Assembly (NCBI GenBank): GCA_013154095.1 | Contig: JAADDD010000003.1 | Location: 1 to 64,000 of the forward strand | Direction: 5' to 3' | DNA: 64,000 bases | Source: a bacterium | GTDB taxonomy: Archaea; JAADDD01 | Shown: positions 26,182 to 33,923 of the stretch, in pieces | Numbering within the stretch: the first letter of the stretch is position 1 | How the letters are laid out: the number at the start of each line of letters is the position of its first letter | Program-made: the position numbers and the translations under genes | The notes under the pieces: generated by a model | Database searches by the model: none | Told to the model about the DNA's origin: nothing | The model's input: only the letters and a program-made list of their open reading frames with translations

Positions 26182-26823
26182 TTATTCTTGCCAGCAGAAC
26201 CACCAGTCGAGGCAGTGAATTTCTCCGCGCTGCTTTTTCTTTTCGCGCTCTTCCTTTTCCTGGAGCGTGCTTGCAGGCGGTATAATTAGCGCGTTGCCTA
26301 CTACTGTGCTGCTCTTCCAGGTGAGCCTGTCGCACCACCAGTTGGCCGGAGTGGCAACGCCCTGCTCGTCTGCAGTCTTTAGTGCTAGCACAAGACGGAA
26401 AATTTCCTGCACGTTTCTCCCAACTTTAGGGGGATAAACCAAGGAAGCTCGTACCCTGTCTTCTTTGTCGACTACAAGCACTGCGCGAGGAAGACCGTCT
26501 CCTAGAATGCCTAGAGTCCTAGCAACCTTGCCCTCAGGATCAGCAATAATAGGAAAAGGAATCTCGTAGCCTAGACGTTCCCTGATCCACTCCATCCACT
26601 TGACGTGCGAGTATACCTGATCTAGGCTGAGTCCAATCAGCTCGCAGCCCAGCTCCTTGAACAGCTCGTACATCCTGGCAAACTCGACAAACTCCGTGGT
26701 ACAGACAGGAGTGAAGTCTGCTGGATGGGTAAAGAGCACGAACCACTGCTTCAGGGGCAGCTTCAGCTTTCCGTGAGTTGTGTGCACTTCCATTTCAGGA
26801 AACTTCTGGCCTGGCAGCAGCAT
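26182..26823 (-). CDS. Peroxiredoxin (Prx6-type, archaeal)
   Basis: 213 residues. The peroxidatic cysteine is in PVCTTE within FTHPADFTPVCTTE; the Arg of the active site follows in the ~120 region; the C-terminal section has TPANWW, RLTWKSS and a final CLDWWFC segment, the C-terminal cysteine arrangement typical of archaeal thioredoxin peroxidases that form decamers. It reduces peroxides with thiol donors in the cytoplasm. The gene stands alone, with no redox partner nearby. Confidence 0.95.
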   Translation of the reverse strand: MLLPGQKFPEMEVHTTHGKLKLPLKQWFVLFTHPADFTPVCTTEFVEFARMYELFKELGCELIGLSLDQVYSHVKWMEWIRERLGYEIPFPIIADPEGKVARTLGILGDGLPRAVLVVDKEDRVRASLVYPPKVGRNVQEIFRLVLALKTADEQGVATPANWWCDRLTWKSSTVVGNALIIPPASTLQEKEEREKKKQRGEIHCLDWWFCWQE

Positions 26824-26846
26824 GAGAAAAATAGTATATGGAAAGA

Positions 26847-28256
26847 TTAAATAATGTAATTGTCGTACGGTGTTTCTATGTCAAGGTAAAAACCGTACTT
26901 TATTAGCTTCTTATATGCTTCTCTTGTTTCTTTCCTCTTAAAAAGCCTGGCTAGTCTGTAGCTAGCTAAAGGATAGACGAGGTTTTCGCTTTCTAGCACA
27001 GCAAACAGCCTCTTAAAATCTATTCTATTATATAAATCGGCAAAAAAGATCCTTAGATCATGCGTTAATGCTATTACAACTTTGCAGCCATTTACTTGCT
27101 CTTGCAGAATTTGTTCTGCGAAACTTTTCTGGAAAGAATCTTTCGGCACACAGTAAATTAGTCTGCAGCGTGGCCACAGCTCGTCAAGAGTTGCTAGCAT
27201 GCTGCAGTTTTTGCCTTTTAGTTCTGCTAATCTAGGAATGCTGGCAGCATCAGGATCGTCTGGCCTCGCTTCGTAAATTCTCATGTCGCGCTTAAGGTAT
27301 TCTTGCATAAACTTTTCTGTGTTAGGGAATGCTGCAACCACCTGGTCTATGTATGCAAGCAGATCCTGCCTGAATTTTTCTAGCCAGCGAGCAGCAGAAA
27401 TAAGCGCATCAAATATATTACTGCCAAGCTCTCCTCTAATTTCTAGTTCTATGCAGCATCTTTCAGGAGCTACAGGAAGCTTTGGTAGCAGCTTTATTCT
27501 AACCAAAGGTTGCATTTCCCAAGAAATCTCGAGCAGCACTGCATCAAGGAAACTAGACTGCTTAAAGGATACTTGCACCTTCCTGGCTTTTTCTTGTCGA
27601 GTAATTTTTAGCTCGTACTCTGCCTGCCAGACCACGAGACTGTCTCCAAGCCTTTCTGCGCCGTACTTTTCTGGTTCTGCAGCCACAGCTTCTGCTAGCT
27701 TGCCTAGCTCAAGCACACTCAAAAATACATTAATTATTGATATAGGATATATGTAATATTTTAATATAAAGAGCCAGCGAACAACTTCTGGGTGCTGCGC
27801 AAGAAAGCTGTTCCTGGAAAGCAAAGAGCAGTAGAGCTGCCGCGCTCGCTGCACGTTTTCTTTACTAAATATGTAAAAGTATAATTTACTATATACATAA
27901 TATTTTATGTCATAACATTTTTTCTTTGCGCGCTCAAGCAGTCGCTTGTAGAATTCCGCGTTCCAGCTAGCCCAGTGCTTGTCTGCTAGTCCGTGCAGCA
28001 CCGCAAGCGCACCTGCTAGCCGAGAACTTACCCAGGCGAGAGAAGGACCAAAGAGCAGCAAGTAAGGAGGCTTTATCTGCAGGAACTGACAGTGCTCGCT
28101 GCAGTAATGTTTGATTTTCGCTGCAAGTTCCTCGGTGCTTTGTACTACGTCGAGCAAACCTTCTTTTAGTAGCCTTGCTCGTAGCTGCAGGGCAGCTTTT
28201 CCGAGAAGCAGCTCTGGCTGCAGCACTTTTTCTCGGAGATTCAGCGCGAGCTGCAT
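26847..28256 (-). CDS. Unknown 469-residue protein
   Basis: The frame runs on into the 5S rRNA region, so I chose the ATG at 28256, before which a TATA-like stretch (28282-28292) lies on the minus strand. The N-terminal 130 residues are helical, the middle contains aromatic hydrophobic helices (VVRWLFILKYYIYPISII) and then a beta-rich region (EYELKITRQEKARKVQVSF). Near the end VNGCKVVIALTHDLRIFFADLY looks like a strand-helix core. No catalytic motif or family recognised. It is divergent from the 5S gene. Confidence 0.6.
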   Translation of the reverse strand: MQLALNLREKVLQPELLLGKAALQLRARLLKEGLLDVVQSTEELAAKIKHYCSEHCQFLQIKPPYLLLFGPSLAWVSSRLAGALAVLHGLADKHWASWNAEFYKRLLERAKKKCYDIKYYVYSKLYFYIFSKENVQRARQLYCSLLSRNSFLAQHPEVVRWLFILKYYIYPISIINVFLSVLELGKLAEAVAAEPEKYGAERLGDSLVVWQAEYELKITRQEKARKVQVSFKQSSFLDAVLLEISWEMQPLVRIKLLPKLPVAPERCCIELEIRGELGSNIFDALISAARWLEKFRQDLLAYIDQVVAAFPNTEKFMQEYLKRDMRIYEARPDDPDAASIPRLAELKGKNCSMLATLDELWPRCRLIYCVPKDSFQKSFAEQILQEQVNGCKVVIALTHDLRIFFADLYNRIDFKRLFAVLESENLVYPLASYRLARLFKRKETREAYKKLIKYGFYLDIETPYDNYII

Positions 28257-28306
28257 AGTTTCATGGCACAGAATGTGAGACAATATAAATAAACAGTGCG
28301 AGAAAT

Positions 28307-28315
28307 TTTTATATA
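28307..28315 (+). promoter_or_regulatory. TATA box of 5S rRNA
   Basis: TTTTATATA about 25 bases before the 5S start at 28337, in the 80-base gap shared with the divergent unknown gene. Confidence 0.6.
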
Positions 28316-28336
28316 TTAATTTCCGGTTTAGTTTTT

Positions 28337-28458
28337 GCCCGACGGTCATAGGGAGAGGGGAAACACCCGTACCCATCTCGAACACGGAAGTTAAGCCCTC
28401 TCCCGTTGGCGGGAGTACTACGGTCCTCGAGCCGTGGGAAACCGCCAAGCCGTCGGGC
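28337..28458 (+). rRNA. rrf: 5S ribosomal RNA
   Basis: 122 bases. Helix I pairs GCCCGACGG (28337-28345) with CCGTCGGGC (28450-28458). The conserved CACCCGTACCCATCTCGAACACGG-type core and GAAGTTAAGCCC segment are present. Stems are very GC-rich, as in thermophiles. It stands alone with its own promoter and is followed 30 bases later by the L18e gene, so it is not linked to 16S-23S within the window. Confidence 0.97.
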
Positions 28459-28487
28459 ACTACAGCATTGTATTTATTGCGGGATGT

Positions 28488-28853
28488 ATGCCTAGACCTA
28501 CTGGTCCAACAGACTTTCGTGTAAGGCTGCTCGTACGCAGACTCAAAAAACTCTCGCGCGAGACCGGGAAAGCAATCTGGAAACGTGTTGCGCTAGAGTT
28601 ACTCAAGCCAAGAAGACAGCGAGCTGAAGTTAACCTTTACAAAATAGAGAAATATGCTAATCCAGGGGACATTGTAGTAGTTCCTGGCAAAGTTCTTGGA
28701 GATGGGGAGCTTAGCAAGCCGGTTACAATTATTGCCTTAGCAGCTTCTCAGCAAGCTCTTGAGAAAATAAAGGCAGCTGGCGCGCAGTTTATTTCTTTGT
28801 TTGATATTAGCGGAGAAGAAATAAAAGGAAAGCGCGTATGGCTAATGAAGTGA
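28488..28853 (+). CDS. rpl18e: 50S ribosomal protein L18e (eL18)
   Basis: 121 residues from ATG 28488; an upstream in-frame ATG falls inside the 5S gene and is rejected. MPRPTGPT start, then RRLKKLSRETGKAIWKRVA and VVVPGKVLGDGELSKPVTI are characteristic of L18e/L15-fold proteins. First gene of the conserved archaeal L18e-L13-S9-Rpo10 cluster; overlaps L13 by 16 bases. Confidence 0.96.
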   Translation: MPRPTGPTDFRVRLLVRRLKKLSRETGKAIWKRVALELLKPRRQRAEVNLYKIEKYANPGDIVVVPGKVLGDGELSKPVTIIALAASQQALEKIKAAGAQFISLFDISGEEIKGKRVWLMK

Positions 28854-29329
28854 GTGCTATGCAGCTGCCAGACAGCGAAATAATTGTGCTGGACGGCAAG
28901 AACAAAAAAATGGGCAGGCTTGCTTCTGTTACTGCTAAACTGCTGCTTGAAGGTAGGCAGGTTATTGTAGTCAACGCAAAAGATATAGTGCTAACAGGCA
29001 CAAGGCGCTGGGTGCTAGAATACTGGCACCGAAAAGTTTCTCGTTCAGACATCGCAAATCCTAGAAGGTACGGTCCGAAGATTCCGTTGCGCCCAGATCT
29101 CTTCTTTAAGCGGGTTGTTCGTGGCATGCTGCCAAGAAAGCAGTGGAAAGGTCGAGCAGCGCTCAAGCGCCTGAAGGTCTACATCGGTTTTCCGCAAGAA
29201 CTGGCAGACAAGTATCCTGTGCTCGATCTCCAGGAGATCGACATTTCTAATACCCAGCTTCCCAGGAACAAGGTAGTGCGTCTAGGAGAGCTCTTGCAGC
29301 TGCTTGGCTGGAAGCCAAGAGGTGAATAG
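28838..29329 (+). CDS. rpl13: 50S ribosomal protein L13 (uL13)
   Basis: 163 residues. Contains LDGKNKKMGRLAS, the GTRRWVLEYWHRK segment and PKIPLRPDLFFKRVVRGMLPRK, conserved in archaeal L13. The ATG at 28838 lies inside the end of L18e; a second ATG at 28859 would remove seven residues. Part of the L18e-L13-S9-Rpo10 operon. Confidence 0.96.
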   Translation: MANEVSAMQLPDSEIIVLDGKNKKMGRLASVTAKLLLEGRQVIVVNAKDIVLTGTRRWVLEYWHRKVSRSDIANPRRYGPKIPLRPDLFFKRVVRGMLPRKQWKGRAALKRLKVYIGFPQELADKYPVLDLQEIDISNTQLPRNKVVRLGELLQLLGWKPRGE

Positions 29330-29331
29330 GC

Positions 29332-29760
29332 ATGCAGGAGCTGCAGCGAGTTGTTGTGGCTTCCGGTAAGAGAAAAACAGCGATTGCGCGTGCAGTTATA
29401 ACTCCTGGTAAAGGAAGATACAGAGTTAACGGTAAAATCGTGCATTTTTATGCACAAAACGAGCTTGCCAGAATAAAGATGCTCGAACCAATAATTCTAG
29501 CTAGAGGTATAGTTCCTGTAGACGAAGTGGACATTGATGTATCTGTGCGTGGCGGCGGATTTATGGGCCAAGCAAATGCTGTGCGTGCAGCAGTTGCTAA
29601 AGGTCTAGTAGAATATTTCCAGAGCGAGCAGCTAAGGAAAGTCTACGAGCTGTTTGATCCCTGGATGCTAAAAGATGATCCGCGCAGAACACTGCCCCAC
29701 CATGGACCTACGCGTTCTCACCGTGGTCCTAGAGCAAGAAGACAGACATCGTATAGGTAG
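29332..29760 (+). CDS. rps9: 30S ribosomal protein S9 (uS9)
   Basis: 142 residues. SGKRKTAIARAV at the N-terminus, GGGFMGQANAVRAAVAKGLV in the middle, and a basic C-terminal tail ending near RARRQTSYR, which reaches the P-site tRNA as in other S9 proteins (the canonical end is KR; here YR). Two bases separate it from L13. Confidence 0.96.
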   Translation: MQELQRVVVASGKRKTAIARAVITPGKGRYRVNGKIVHFYAQNELARIKMLEPIILARGIVPVDEVDIDVSVRGGGFMGQANAVRAAVAKGLVEYFQSEQLRKVYELFDPWMLKDDPRRTLPHHGPTRSHRGPRARRQTSYR

Positions 29761-29767
29761 GTTAACT

Positions 29768-29974
29768 ATGATGTTTCCTCCTCGCTGCTTTACCTGCGGC
29801 CGAGTGATAGGTCATCTCTGGGAGAAATACTTGGAAGAGGTGCGTAAAGGAAAGTCTCCTGGCAAAGTACTAGACGAGCTGGGCATTAAGCGCTACTGCT
29901 GCAGAAGAATGTTCATTACTTTTGTAGAATATATCGACGAAATAATGCAGTATCCTAGAAAGCGCACGCAGTAG
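29768..29974 (+). CDS. rpo10: RNA polymerase subunit Rpo10 (N)
   Basis: 68 residues starting MMFPPRCFTCGRVIG; an upstream in-frame start inside S9 is rejected because the family begins at this point. Zinc-binding cysteines are in CFTCG and in the RYCCRRM motif typical of Rpb10/RpoN. It nucleates the Rpo3-Rpo11 assembly platform. Ends 2 bases before the convergent hydrolase gene. Confidence 0.96.
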   Translation: MMFPPRCFTCGRVIGHLWEKYLEEVRKGKSPGKVLDELGIKRYCCRRMFITFVEYIDEIMQYPRKRTQ

Positions 29975-29976
29975 AT

Positions 29977-30759
29977 CTAGAAGTAATGTTCTAGTCCAGG
30001 GTAAACAACCTGCAAGAAATCTCTCGCAAAAACTACCTGCTTTCCTGTGCGCCTGCGCAGTTTTTTCTCTAGTGCAGGAATGTTGTCGCGGATAATCGTG
30101 AAGCCAAGGTGTGTAACAAAAACTTGCCGTGCCTCTACATGCAGGAGCAACTTTTCCAGGTCTTCGAGGTTCATGTGTCCAGGACTTCTTCTTCCATAAT
30201 TGCTGAGACAGTTCACTACTAGCAGCTCGCACTCTTGGTAGCTCTCTGCTAGTTCAGGGAAATATTCTGTGTCTGAAATGATGCCTAGTAGACCATCTGG
30301 AGTCTGGAGCTTTAGCCCAAAAGTTAGAGGCTCATCGTGCTTTAGCCCAACTAGCTCTGCCTTAACATCCTTTACCTGGAAAACTCTGCTCTTAGGAAAT
30401 TCTACTATTTCTTTTACGTTCTGCTGGTAATAAGAAGGAATGTACTTCTCGAACTGCTCGTATCCTCGGAGCACGCATGTGTTTGAAACAAGCAGCCCTC
30501 TCCTGTACTTCCCTCCGCTTGTCATTGCCTCGATCAGAGCGCTGGCATCGTTGACGTGGTCGAGGTGGTCGTGCGTGACTACAAGCACGTCTACTTGTTC
30601 TAGCTGCACCTTTGCTTGTCTAGCAGTCAGCAGCGCACCAGGACCAGGATCAATGTAAATTCGTGTCTTGCCTACCTCAACGTAGAGACCGCCAAACCTG
30701 CGCAGCTGGCGCTGCAGCACCAGCCTGCCCCCTCCTGTTCCAAGGAAGATGAGGCGCAT
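29977..30759 (-). CDS. RNase Z-like metallo-beta-lactamase hydrolase
   Basis: 260 residues. GTGGGR near the start, metal motif THDHLDH, later HDEP, ISDTEY (metal Asp) and FVTHLGF (final His), the order seen in RNase Z/MBL phosphodiesterases. It lacks the long exosite arm that defines tRNase Z, so the substrate is uncertain; nucleotide or RNA phosphodiester cleavage is plausible. It is divergent from tRNA-Asn. Confidence 0.85.
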   Translation of the reverse strand: MRLIFLGTGGGRLVLQRQLRRFGGLYVEVGKTRIYIDPGPGALLTARQAKVQLEQVDVLVVTHDHLDHVNDASALIEAMTSGGKYRRGLLVSNTCVLRGYEQFEKYIPSYYQQNVKEIVEFPKSRVFQVKDVKAELVGLKHDEPLTFGLKLQTPDGLLGIISDTEYFPELAESYQECELLVVNCLSNYGRRSPGHMNLEDLEKLLLHVEARQVFVTHLGFTIIRDNIPALEKKLRRRTGKQVVFARDFLQVVYPGLEHYF

Positions 30760-30803
30760 CGCACGTTTTTATAGTGGGGCAGAAGGTTAAATTTAGCCGT
30801 ACT

Positions 30804-30879
30804 GCCCCCGTAGCTCAGCTGGTAGAGCGCCCGGCTGTTAACCGGGAGGTCCCCGGTTCGAATCCGGGCGGGGGCGCCA
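30804..30879 (+). tRNA. tRNA-Asn (anticodon GTT)
   Basis: Acceptor GCCCCCG pairs with CGGGGGC (30869-30875), discriminator G and encoded CCA at 30877-30879. D arm GCTC..GAGC, anticodon stem CCCGG/CCGGG with loop CTGTTAA giving GTT, T loop TTCGAAT. TTTTTATA at 30765-30772 is the likely TATA box. No intron. Confidence 0.95.
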
Positions 30880-30896
30880 TTTTTATATTCTGATTC

Positions 30897-30989
30897 ATGC
30901 GATATGTTATGGAAGATGAGCAACTAAAAGAATTAGACGAGTTCTTAGAAAAGGTAAAAGAACTAGAAAGCGATGAAGGGCAAGGATGA
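30897..30989 (+). CDS. Possible 30-residue acidic peptide
   Basis: A short frame with an ATG at 30897 encodes a Glu/Lys-rich amphipathic helix (LKELDEFLEKVKELE) between tRNA-Asn and the guide RNA. The heptad spacing of leucines is suggestive, but such a short frame can occur by chance, and its end runs into the box C of the guide RNA at 30986. Confidence 0.3.
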   Translation: MRYVMEDEQLKELDEFLEKVKELESDEGQG

Positions 30990-31037
30990 TGAAGTAAGCC
31001 TACTCCCGACAAATGAGGAGTGAGCTGTTAGCTGATA
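30984..31037 (+). ncRNA. C/D box guide RNA 1, probable 23S rRNA 2'-O-methylation guide
   Basis: Box C ATGATGA 30986-30992; 13-base guide; D' CCGA 31006-31009; 3-base spacer; C' ATGAGGA 31013-31019; 12-base guide GTGAGCTGTTAG; box D CTGA 31032-31035. This is the exact symmetric spacing of archaeal C/D RNAs. The second guide is complementary to CTAACAGCTCAC, which from memory matches the conserved 23S segment (UAAYAGCUCAC) of the GTPase-associated centre; the fifth base before box D would target the C corresponding to about E. coli position 1097. It ends just before the ABC ATPase start. Confidence 0.85.
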
Positions 31038-31039
31038 CT

Positions 31040-31870
31040 ATGCTTATTCTTGAAAATGTAAGTTTTGGCTACAAGAAACACTGTCCTGTGCTCGCAGAAG
31101 TTTCTTGCCAGTTTTCTCCTGGGATAAACTTGCTGCTAGGAGAAAACGGCAGTGGGAAGTCTACATTGCTAAGAATATGTGCAGGAATTCTTGAACCGTG
31201 GAAAGGAAAAGTCGAGGTGAACGGAAAACCAATAGAAGAAATTAAACCGAGAATTGCATTTTCGTCGCATTTTCCTGGATTAATCGAATCTTACACAGTC
31301 AAAGAAAACATCAAATTTTACATGGAAGTTAAGGACTGGAAAGAATTTCCTGAAAATGTAGTGCGAGTTCTTGGCGTAGAGAAATTCATGGAAGAAAAAG
31401 TCTGCGAGCTTAGCCATGGACAGCGCAAGCGAGCTGCACTCGTGGCTGCACTGCTAGGCGAACCAGAAGTTATTCTGCTCGACGAACCGACTACAGGTCT
31501 AGACCAGACAGCAGTACATGCGCTCTTTAAGTTACTGCAAGAACTGAAAGATAAAATAATAATAGTTAGTAGTCACGATGCTGCAGCTATTGGTAACCTT
31601 GCAGACAGAGTTTATTTAATGAAGCAGGGAAAGCTGCAGTATCTTGGTCCGGCCGATTCTGCTCTTGCCTGGCTAAGAGTGCAGCTGAGAGCTCCTGGAG
31701 CAGGCAAAATTTTTCAGCAACTAGGAATAGAATATAAAGAGCGAGGCGATATTTACGAAATTATCATCAAGAAAGAACAACTAGTAGAAATTATAGAAAT
31801 GCTTAAAGCAGCAGGAATAAATCCTGTTATTATTTCAAGCTTACCAGACATTGAAAGATTGCTGCACTGA
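31040..31870 (+). CDS. ABC transporter ATP-binding protein
   Basis: 276 residues from the ATG at 31040 (ILENVSFGYKK start). Walker A GENGSGKST, ABC signature LSHGQRKRAAL, Walker B VILLDEPTTGLD, H-loop SSHD. The C-terminal ~70 residues form an extra domain as in ABC-2 exporters. It energises the membrane protein encoded 4 bases downstream; substrate unknown. An earlier in-frame ATG at 31013 lies in the guide RNA and is rejected. Confidence 0.92.
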   Translation: MLILENVSFGYKKHCPVLAEVSCQFSPGINLLLGENGSGKSTLLRICAGILEPWKGKVEVNGKPIEEIKPRIAFSSHFPGLIESYTVKENIKFYMEVKDWKEFPENVVRVLGVEKFMEEKVCELSHGQRKRAALVAALLGEPEVILLDEPTTGLDQTAVHALFKLLQELKDKIIIVSSHDAAAIGNLADRVYLMKQGKLQYLGPADSALAWLRVQLRAPGAGKIFQQLGIEYKERGDIYEIIIKKEQLVEIIEMLKAAGINPVIISSLPDIERLLH

Positions 31871-31874
31871 TAAA

Positions 31875-32636
31875 ATGGGTGCCATAACAGCATACAGCAA
31901 AAGATTAGTGAAATCTCTTAACTGGATAATTTTTAGCGCTGCTGCAAATTTCGGCTTTCTCGGTCTAGTTTATGCAGTTGCGCACTTTGCTCCTTATGCT
32001 TTTACTCCAGCAACTAGGCACCAGCTAGCCTACTATGCGCAGCACTGGCTACACGTAACAGGCAAATCTGCACTGCTGGCAGCGCTAAACTTCATGGTAC
32101 CTTACTTAGTAGTGCTTTGCAGCACTGTAGCAGCGGCAGCAACACTCTCTGCAGAAATATACCGCGACAGAAAAGCAGGAGCTCTCGAAGCAATGCTTGC
32201 GTACAGTTCAAGGAAAAAGCTGCTCACTGCTATGCTGCTTTCAGCAATAGCAGTAGGTCTAGGAAGCTACTTGATAGGTTTACTTGCTGCTCTGCTATTC
32301 ATAAAATTTGCAGGTTCATCCCTGGCTTTTAATAATGCGCTGAAAATGCTAGGTTACTTCTCTGTGCTTTGTGTGTTCTGTGAACTGCTAGCTGTTTTGC
32401 TGGTGCTCTATGCTCCTAAATTGTTTGGCACAAAGCTGTACGGCTCGCTGCAGAATCTAGGAATGCTGCTGGCACTCCTACCCGTGCTGTTTATCTGTTT
32501 GCTGGCAGCTTTTTGCCCGCAGATAAATCCAGTGAAGCTAGCACTCTACACATGTGCTGCTGCGCTGGCAGGTATAGGAGTGCTAGCTGCTGCGTTGCTG
32601 CGTACATCTTCAGTAAACTTCCTGCCAGAAGAGTAA
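31875..32636 (+). CDS. ABC-2 type permease
   Basis: 253 residues with about six hydrophobic helices: one near residue 20, one near 70 (MVPYLVVLCSTVAAAATL), and four in the second half. Between helices 2 and 3 the RDRKAGALEAMLAYSSRKKLL segment is the usual coupling region of ABC-2 permeases. With the upstream ATPase it would form an export system of unknown substrate. Confidence 0.8.
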   Translation: MGAITAYSKRLVKSLNWIIFSAAANFGFLGLVYAVAHFAPYAFTPATRHQLAYYAQHWLHVTGKSALLAALNFMVPYLVVLCSTVAAAATLSAEIYRDRKAGALEAMLAYSSRKKLLTAMLLSAIAVGLGSYLIGLLAALLFIKFAGSSLAFNNALKMLGYFSVLCVFCELLAVLLVLYAPKLFGTKLYGSLQNLGMLLALLPVLFICLLAAFCPQINPVKLALYTCAAALAGIGVLAAALLRTSSVNFLPEE

Positions 32637-32669
32637 CATTTTAGTATAGGAGCTAAAAGTCTAGTCTAT

Positions 32670-33290
32670 ATGATTGTGGCTGATGCTCCTATCATTAGCT
32701 TTTCTAAGCCCAGCAAGCTAGCAAAGAAGTTTGTCCAGCAAGTGCTCCGCAGCAAAAAATTCTCGCAGATCGAGCAGCTTGCTCTCCTTCTTTCTGTTAA
32801 AGAGATCCAGGCATTTGCTGCCTGCATGCAGAGCCTAGGAGTAAAGAACTCGAAGGAGCTGCGCAAGGAACACGTTAAGTATTACTTATACATAGCTGCA
32901 AGCGTGCCAGAAGTACTAGTTCTCTTTTTGCGCGATTTTCTTGGCAGGCGCGACCTTGCTGCAGCAGTGCTTGCAGAGCAAGAGCAGGTCATGCAGGCAC
33001 GGTTGCTGCTACTAAATTACCTTGCCTGGCTGAAGAAAAAGAGGCTAGAAGAGCACCAGCTTGCTGCAGCATATTCTGCAGCTAAAAAATTCCTAGCATA
33101 CATGCTAGGCTTCAAGGGAGTAACACTTAGGCAGCTGTCTGCCAAGCACATTAAGCAGTTTGCCGAAGAAGCTCTAGGTAAGCTTTCTGCAAGCAAGCGA
33201 AGAGAAATCCTTGCGAGCTTGCTGCACTTTTTCAAGTTCCTGGAGCGCCAGGACCTGCAGGCTGCCTTGCGCAGGCTGCTTATTCAATAA
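32670..33290 (+). CDS. Tyrosine recombinase core-binding-like protein without catalytic domain
   Basis: 206 residues. Residues ~120-200 resemble the SAM-like core-binding domain of XerA/phage integrases: AAYSAAKKFLAYMLGF, then LRQLSAKHIKQFAEEAL, then SKRREILASLLHFFKFLE. The first ~90 residues look like a more divergent copy. The R..HxxR..Y catalytic domain that normally follows is absent: the protein stops at RRLLIQ and 90 AT-rich bases follow. It may be an orphan DNA-binding accessory or the remnant of an integrase; tRNA-Trp, a common integration site, lies 360 bases away. Confidence 0.55.
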   Translation: MIVADAPIISFSKPSKLAKKFVQQVLRSKKFSQIEQLALLLSVKEIQAFAACMQSLGVKNSKELRKEHVKYYLYIAASVPEVLVLFLRDFLGRRDLAAAVLAEQEQVMQARLLLLNYLAWLKKKRLEEHQLAAAYSAAKKFLAYMLGFKGVTLRQLSAKHIKQFAEEALGKLSASKRREILASLLHFFKFLERQDLQAALRRLLIQ

Positions 33291-33380
33291 TTATATTTTA
33301 TTTATGACATAATATATTTTCATAATATTTATATAATATATGTTGGTTATCCTTATCTAGCAAGGAAAGGGTAGTTACAG
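33291..33380. promoter_or_regulatory. Strongly AT-rich spacer and promoter
   Basis: Ninety bases, mostly A and T up to 33342, with repeated ATATAATATA-type segments. TTTATATAATATAT at 33328-33341 is 40 bases before the ATG at 33381 and is the likely TATA box for the small basic protein. Confidence 0.45.
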
Positions 33381-33644
33381 ATGCCTGGAAAGGGAGGAAG
33401 AGGAATTAGAATTAGCATAAACGTAGAGAAGAAGACAATTTCTACCAAGCTGCTCGAGTTCTTGCCCAAAGAAGAGTTCGACGATTTTAGGCAAATACAT
33501 ACAAGTCTAGGTTTCAGGTTCAGTAGGAAGACAAAATCTAATTATATTGTCTACGATAAGGAAGACTTCGAGCAGTTTGCCGAAGAGTACATTAAATTGA
33601 TGAAAAACAGGTTCAAGGATAAGGTAAGGATCGAGAAACGCTGA
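33381..33644 (+). CDS. Small basic protein of unknown family
   Basis: 87 residues, with a glycine/arginine-rich start (PGKGGRGIRISINV), then FLPKEEFDDFRQIHTSLGFRF and a basic C-terminus (MKNRFKDKVRIEKR). The composition fits a small nucleic-acid-binding protein. It has its own promoter and ends 4 bases from the 3' end of tRNA-Trp on the opposite strand. Not recognised. Confidence 0.6.
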   Translation: MPGKGGRGIRISINVEKKTISTKLLEFLPKEEFDDFRQIHTSLGFRFSRKTKSNYIVYDKEDFEQFAEEYIKLMKNRFKDKVRIEKR

Positions 33645-33648
33645 GAAC

Positions 33649-33725
33649 TGGTGGGCCCGGGGGGATTTGAACCCCCGTCACCGGAGCTGGAGTCCGGCAG
33701 GATGACCTTGCTACCCCACGGGCCC
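33649..33725 (-). tRNA. tRNA-Trp (anticodon CCA), intronless
   Basis: On the minus strand: acceptor GGGCCCG (from 33725) pairs with CGGGCCC (33653-33659), discriminator A, encoded CCA at 33649-33651. Anticodon stem CCGGA/TCCGG, loop CTCCAGC, anticodon CCA. T loop TTCAAAT. Many archaeal tRNA-Trp genes carry an intron with a C/D RNA; this one has none. TATA-like TTATATAAT at 33751-33759 is correctly spaced upstream. Confidence 0.94.
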
Positions 33726-33782
33726 GCCACTATTCCTTCCTAGACAGTAATTATATAATGCTTCTTGCTAGACTAAAAACCA

Positions 33783-33923
33783 ATGCGCTGCCAGGCAGCA
33801 GATGCGTTCAGGATAATTATCCTAGTAATTATTTCAGCCCTAATTCTTGCGCTTTTCCTTTCGCTTGGCAGCCGAATTCAGCAGCTAAGAAAGCCTGTGC
33901 TTTACAGTAGTTTAAGGAGATAA
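33783..33923 (+). CDS. 46-residue single-pass membrane peptide
   Basis: ATG at 33783, then one hydrophobic helix (IIILVIISALILALFLSL) and a short basic tail. Its TAA overlaps the next gene's ATG by one base (TAATG), which favours real coupled translation. Function unknown; it does not look like SecE or Sec61-beta. Confidence 0.5.
   Translation: MRCQAADAFRIIILVIISALILALFLSLGSRIQQLRKPVLYSSLRR

Noticed and set aside
28257..28460. N-terminal extension of the 26847 gene through the 5S rRNA
   Set aside because: It would be translated antisense through 5S; a good ATG and upstream TATA-like sequence exist at 28256.
28434..28487. Earlier start for L18e
   Set aside because: It lies within the 5S rRNA; L18e proteins begin near the MPRPTGP at 28488.
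33291..33380. Replication origin suggested by the AT-rich stretch
   Set aside because: No origin recognition boxes and no Orc1/Cdc6 gene nearby; promoter function explains it better.
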